The notes under the pieces were generated by a model. That model ran no database searches. It had not been told where the DNA came from and worked only from the letters and a program-made list of their open reading frames with translations. A stretch of DNA of 6,841 nucleotides, taken from UBA11606 sp964513285. GTDB taxonomy: Bacteria > Actinomycetota > Acidimicrobiia > Acidimicrobiales > Aldehydirespiratoraceae. Of the stretch, positions 5,125 through 6,841 are shown one piece after another. The DNA is taken from assembly GCA_964513285.1 (NCBI GenBank), contig CAZEML010000217.1:1-6841 (forward strand). The letters run 5' to 3'. Numbering within the stretch: position 1 is the first letter of the stretch; each line of letters begins with the position of its first letter. The position numbers were made by a program, and so were the translations under genes.

Positions 5125-6137
5125 CACTTTTCGGCGCCGCTGAGCAGATAGTCGATGCCGTCCCGGGCGTCGCCGTCGGCGGTGCCTTCCTGGTCGCCCA
5201 TCGCGCCGGCGGCGTAGCGCACGCGTACGCCTTCGCTGATGGCGGCCAGCCGCCAATGCTGGAACGCGACGTACCAGGGCAGGTTCGACAGATCGCGTTC
5301 GCTGCGAGCGGTGTAGCGGGCGATCACGTCGTCGGCGGTGCCGAACCCGTCGGCCTTGGTCGGCACGTCGCCGAGCCGGCCGCGCGCCTCGGGATCGTCG
5401 CCCCACCACATGACCATGCCGCCGAGGTCGGCGAGCACGTCGCCCAGGGTGCACAGCTCCCAGTCGAGCACCGCGGCGATGGTGCCGTCGTGGCCGGCCA
5501 TGCAGTTGTCGAGGCGGTAGTCGCCGTGGACGATGCCGGCACCCTGCTGATCCGGGATTCCGGCCGAGAGGCGGGTGTGGAGCTCGTGGAACAGCGGGAG
5601 GTCGCGATCGGAGCCTTCGTCGATCTGGCGCTTCCAGCGACGGAGCTGCCGGGCGCAGTAGTCCTCGGTCTTGCCGAGGTCGCCGAGCCCGACCTCGGCC
5701 GGCACGAGGGCATGGAGGTCCACCAGCGTGTCGACGAGCGACGAGGCGAGCCCGGCCCGCTTCTCGGCCGGGTAGGCCTGGCCGTCAGCGAAGTCGAAGA
5801 CGATCTGGCCCTCGACGAATCCCATCACGTAGAAGTCGGCACCGTTGACCTCGTCGTCCTGGCAGAACCCGATCGCCGGAGGCACCGGGACGTTGGTGTC
5901 GGCGAGCGCGGCGATGATGCGGTGCTCTCGGGACATGTCGTGGGCGCTGGCGAGCACGTGGCCGGTGGGTGGGCGGCGCAGGACCCACGTTCCACCGGCG
6001 GTGTCGGTGACCCGGAAGGTCAGGTTGGACGCACCACCGGTGATGAGCTCGAAGTCGAGCGGTGGCGCGAGCGAGTCGATGCGCTCGGCCATCCAGGCGG
6101 TGACGTTGTCGGCGTTGATCCCGGTCGGCGCGCTCAT
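5109..6137 (-). CDS. ACAD11/FadE36-like phosphotransferase (APH/choline-kinase fold)
   Basis: 342-residue member of the aminoglycoside-phosphotransferase (APH) fold, related to the kinase-like domain of mitochondrial ACAD10/ACAD11 and to mycobacterial FadE36-type proteins. These are thought to phosphorylate hydroxylated acyl-CoA or similar small molecules rather than antibiotics. Visible: nucleotide loop ITGGASNLTF (32-41), VLRRPPTGH (52-60), EHRII (71-75), the Brenner-type catalytic loop IVHGDYRLDN (202-211; D206 as catalytic base, N211 for metal) and the metal-binding Asp D225 in VLDWELCTLGD. The start ATG at 6137 overlaps the upstream stop as ATGA and gives a natural MSAPTGIN N-terminus. 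An ATG at 6173 is antibiotic-kinase-unlike and lies inside the upstream gene. It is cotranscribed with, and translationally coupled to, the oxidoreductase gene. The exact substrate cannot be assigned. Confidence 0.92.
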   Translation of the reverse strand: MSAPTGINADNVTAWMAERIDSLAPPLDFELITGGASNLTFRVTDTAGGTWVLRRPPTGHVLASAHDMSREHRIIAALADTNVPVPPAIGFCQDDEVNGADFYVMGFVEGQIVFDFADGQAYPAEKRAGLASSLVDTLVDLHALVPAEVGLGDLGKTEDYCARQLRRWKRQIDEGSDRDLPLFHELHTRLSAGIPDQQGAGIVHGDYRLDNCMAGHDGTIAAVLDWELCTLGDVLADLGGMVMWWGDDPEARGRLGDVPTKADGFGTADDVIARYTARSERDLSNLPWYVAFQHWRLAAISEGVRVRYAAGAMGDQEGTADGDARDGIDYLLSGAEKWLARV

Positions 6138-6841
6138 GAGGCAGTGGGGGAGAGGGCTTCGAGCAGGTTCCAATCCGGCTCGGCGCGGTTCTCGGGGTCG
6201 ATCGGTTGGATGCAGACGTGGCTGGCTCCGGCGTCGTAGTGGGCCTGCACTCGCTCGGCGATCGCGGCCTCGTCACCCCACGCCATCACAGCGTCGAGGA
6301 AGCGCGGGTCGCGATCGGCGATCTCCTCCTCGGTGAAGCCGAGCCGCTTCCAGTTGTTCCGGTAGTTGGGGAGGTCGGCGTAGATGCCGAGCTGCTGGTT
6401 GGTGGTGTCGTGGGCGACCTCGGCGTCGGTCGTGAGCACACACTTCTGTTCGACACAGAGCCAGGCGTCGGGCCCCATGATCTCGCGGGCCTGGGCGGTG
6501 TGCTCGGGCGTGGTCCAGTACGGATGAGCGCCCTGGGTGCGTTCGGCGGACAGCTCGAGCATCTTCGGTCCGAGGGCGGCGAGGACGACCGGCGGCTCCT
6601 CCGCAGGCGGCACCGCCATGTACGGCGAGGCGTCCATGCCGTCGAGATAGGCGCGCATTGTGGTGAGCGGCTTGGAGTAGTCGAGCTTGCGGAGACCTTC
6701 GACCAGCGGTGCGTGCGAGACCCCGAGGCCGAGCACGAAGCGACCACCGGAGAGCTCGGCCAGCGTGGCCGCCCCCTGCTTCATCATCCCGGGATGGCGC
6801 ATGTGGATGTTGGCGATGCCGGTCGCCACGACCAGGTCGCT
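6134..6841 (-). CDS. LLM-class (luciferase-like, F420-dependent type) oxidoreductase, N-terminus outside the window
   Basis: Luciferase-like monooxygenase-fold oxidoreductase; actinobacterial members usually use coenzyme F420, some FMN. The frame is open to the window edge, so 235 C-terminal residues are visible and a start lies beyond base 6841. The typical core reads VVATGIANIHMRHP, then LAELSGGRFVLGLGVSHAPLVEGL (the F-x-L-G-L-G-V-S/G cofactor-side strand of the family), VVLAALGPKMLELSAE and the AHPYWTTPEHT stretch. Near the C-terminus, ADRDPRFLDAVMAWGDEAAIAERVQAH and GASHVCIQP match the family's closing barrel strands and helices. The substrate is unknown. The stop overlaps the phosphotransferase start by 4 bp (ATGA), so the two proteins are probably made together and may act in one acyl-CoA or lipid-related catabolic route; that link is inference. 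Confidence 0.92.
   Translation of the reverse strand, partial: SDLVVATGIANIHMRHPGMMKQGAATLAELSGGRFVLGLGVSHAPLVEGLRKLDYSKPLTTMRAYLDGMDASPYMAVPPAEEPPVVLAALGPKMLELSAERTQGAHPYWTTPEHTAQAREIMGPDAWLCVEQKCVLTTDAEVAHDTTNQQLGIYADLPNYRNNWKRLGFTEEEIADRDPRFLDAVMAWGDEAAIAERVQAHYDAGASHVCIQPIDPENRAEPDWNLLEALSPTAS

Noticed and set aside
5109..6137. Aminoglycoside resistance gene
   Set aside because: The fold is shared, but the motif context (HGDYRLDN, DWELCTLGD) and the LLM oxidoreductase partner match the ACAD11/FadE36-like metabolic phosphotransferases.

Overview
The window is GC-rich DNA with tightly packed genes, strong G/C bias at third codon positions and several promoters that look leaderless. An LLM-class (F420-type) oxidoreductase, an ACAD11-like phosphotransferase and a CaiB/BaiF CoA-transferase all point to an actinobacterium, perhaps of the Acidimicrobiia kind. 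That placement is inference from gene content and style; no marker gene is present.

Layout. Positions 1-1795 (+) hold the end of xylA (xylose isomerase, cut by the window edge) and complete xylB (xylulokinase), joined by a TGATG junction: a D-xylose to xylulose-5-phosphate operon. A CaiB/BaiF CoA-transferase converges on xylB on the minus strand (1799-3061). A divergent intergenic region with two symmetric elements and a TACTCT -10 box leads into a plus-strand tyrosine/dual-specificity-type phosphatase (3161-3751). Its 3' end overlaps by 20 bp the 3' end of a short minus-strand gene.

The main result is that short gene (3732-3995, minus). Taken with standard stop codons it is a 68-residue fragment without an active site. 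Read through one in-frame TGA it becomes an 87-residue SelW/Rdx-family protein beginning MNHHVELTYCVPU, with Sec (U) exactly in the family's CxxU redox position. A two-part stem-loop just downstream of the TGA fits a bacterial SECIS. I therefore annotate a selenoprotein. Upstream on the same strand, 9 nt away, is ybaK, the Cys-tRNA(Pro) deacylase. Divergent from ybaK is tpx, a two-cysteine thiol peroxidase. So 3732-4997 is a small thiol/selenol redox and cysteine-related neighbourhood.

Positions 4998-5124 lie between the convergent tpx and phosphotransferase genes and hold four successive hairpins, two of them copies of a 26-bp tandem repeat. The last is a perfect 13-bp-stem palindrome whose 3-nt loop is the stop codon of the phosphotransferase gene. 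The window closes with a minus-strand pair in ATGA overlap: an LLM-class oxidoreductase (truncated at its N-terminus by the window edge) followed by the ACAD11/FadE36-like phosphotransferase.

No tRNA, rRNA, CRISPR array or insertion sequence was seen. No selenocysteine machinery (selA, selB, selC, selD) lies in the window, so Sec insertion by this organism must be confirmed elsewhere in its genome.
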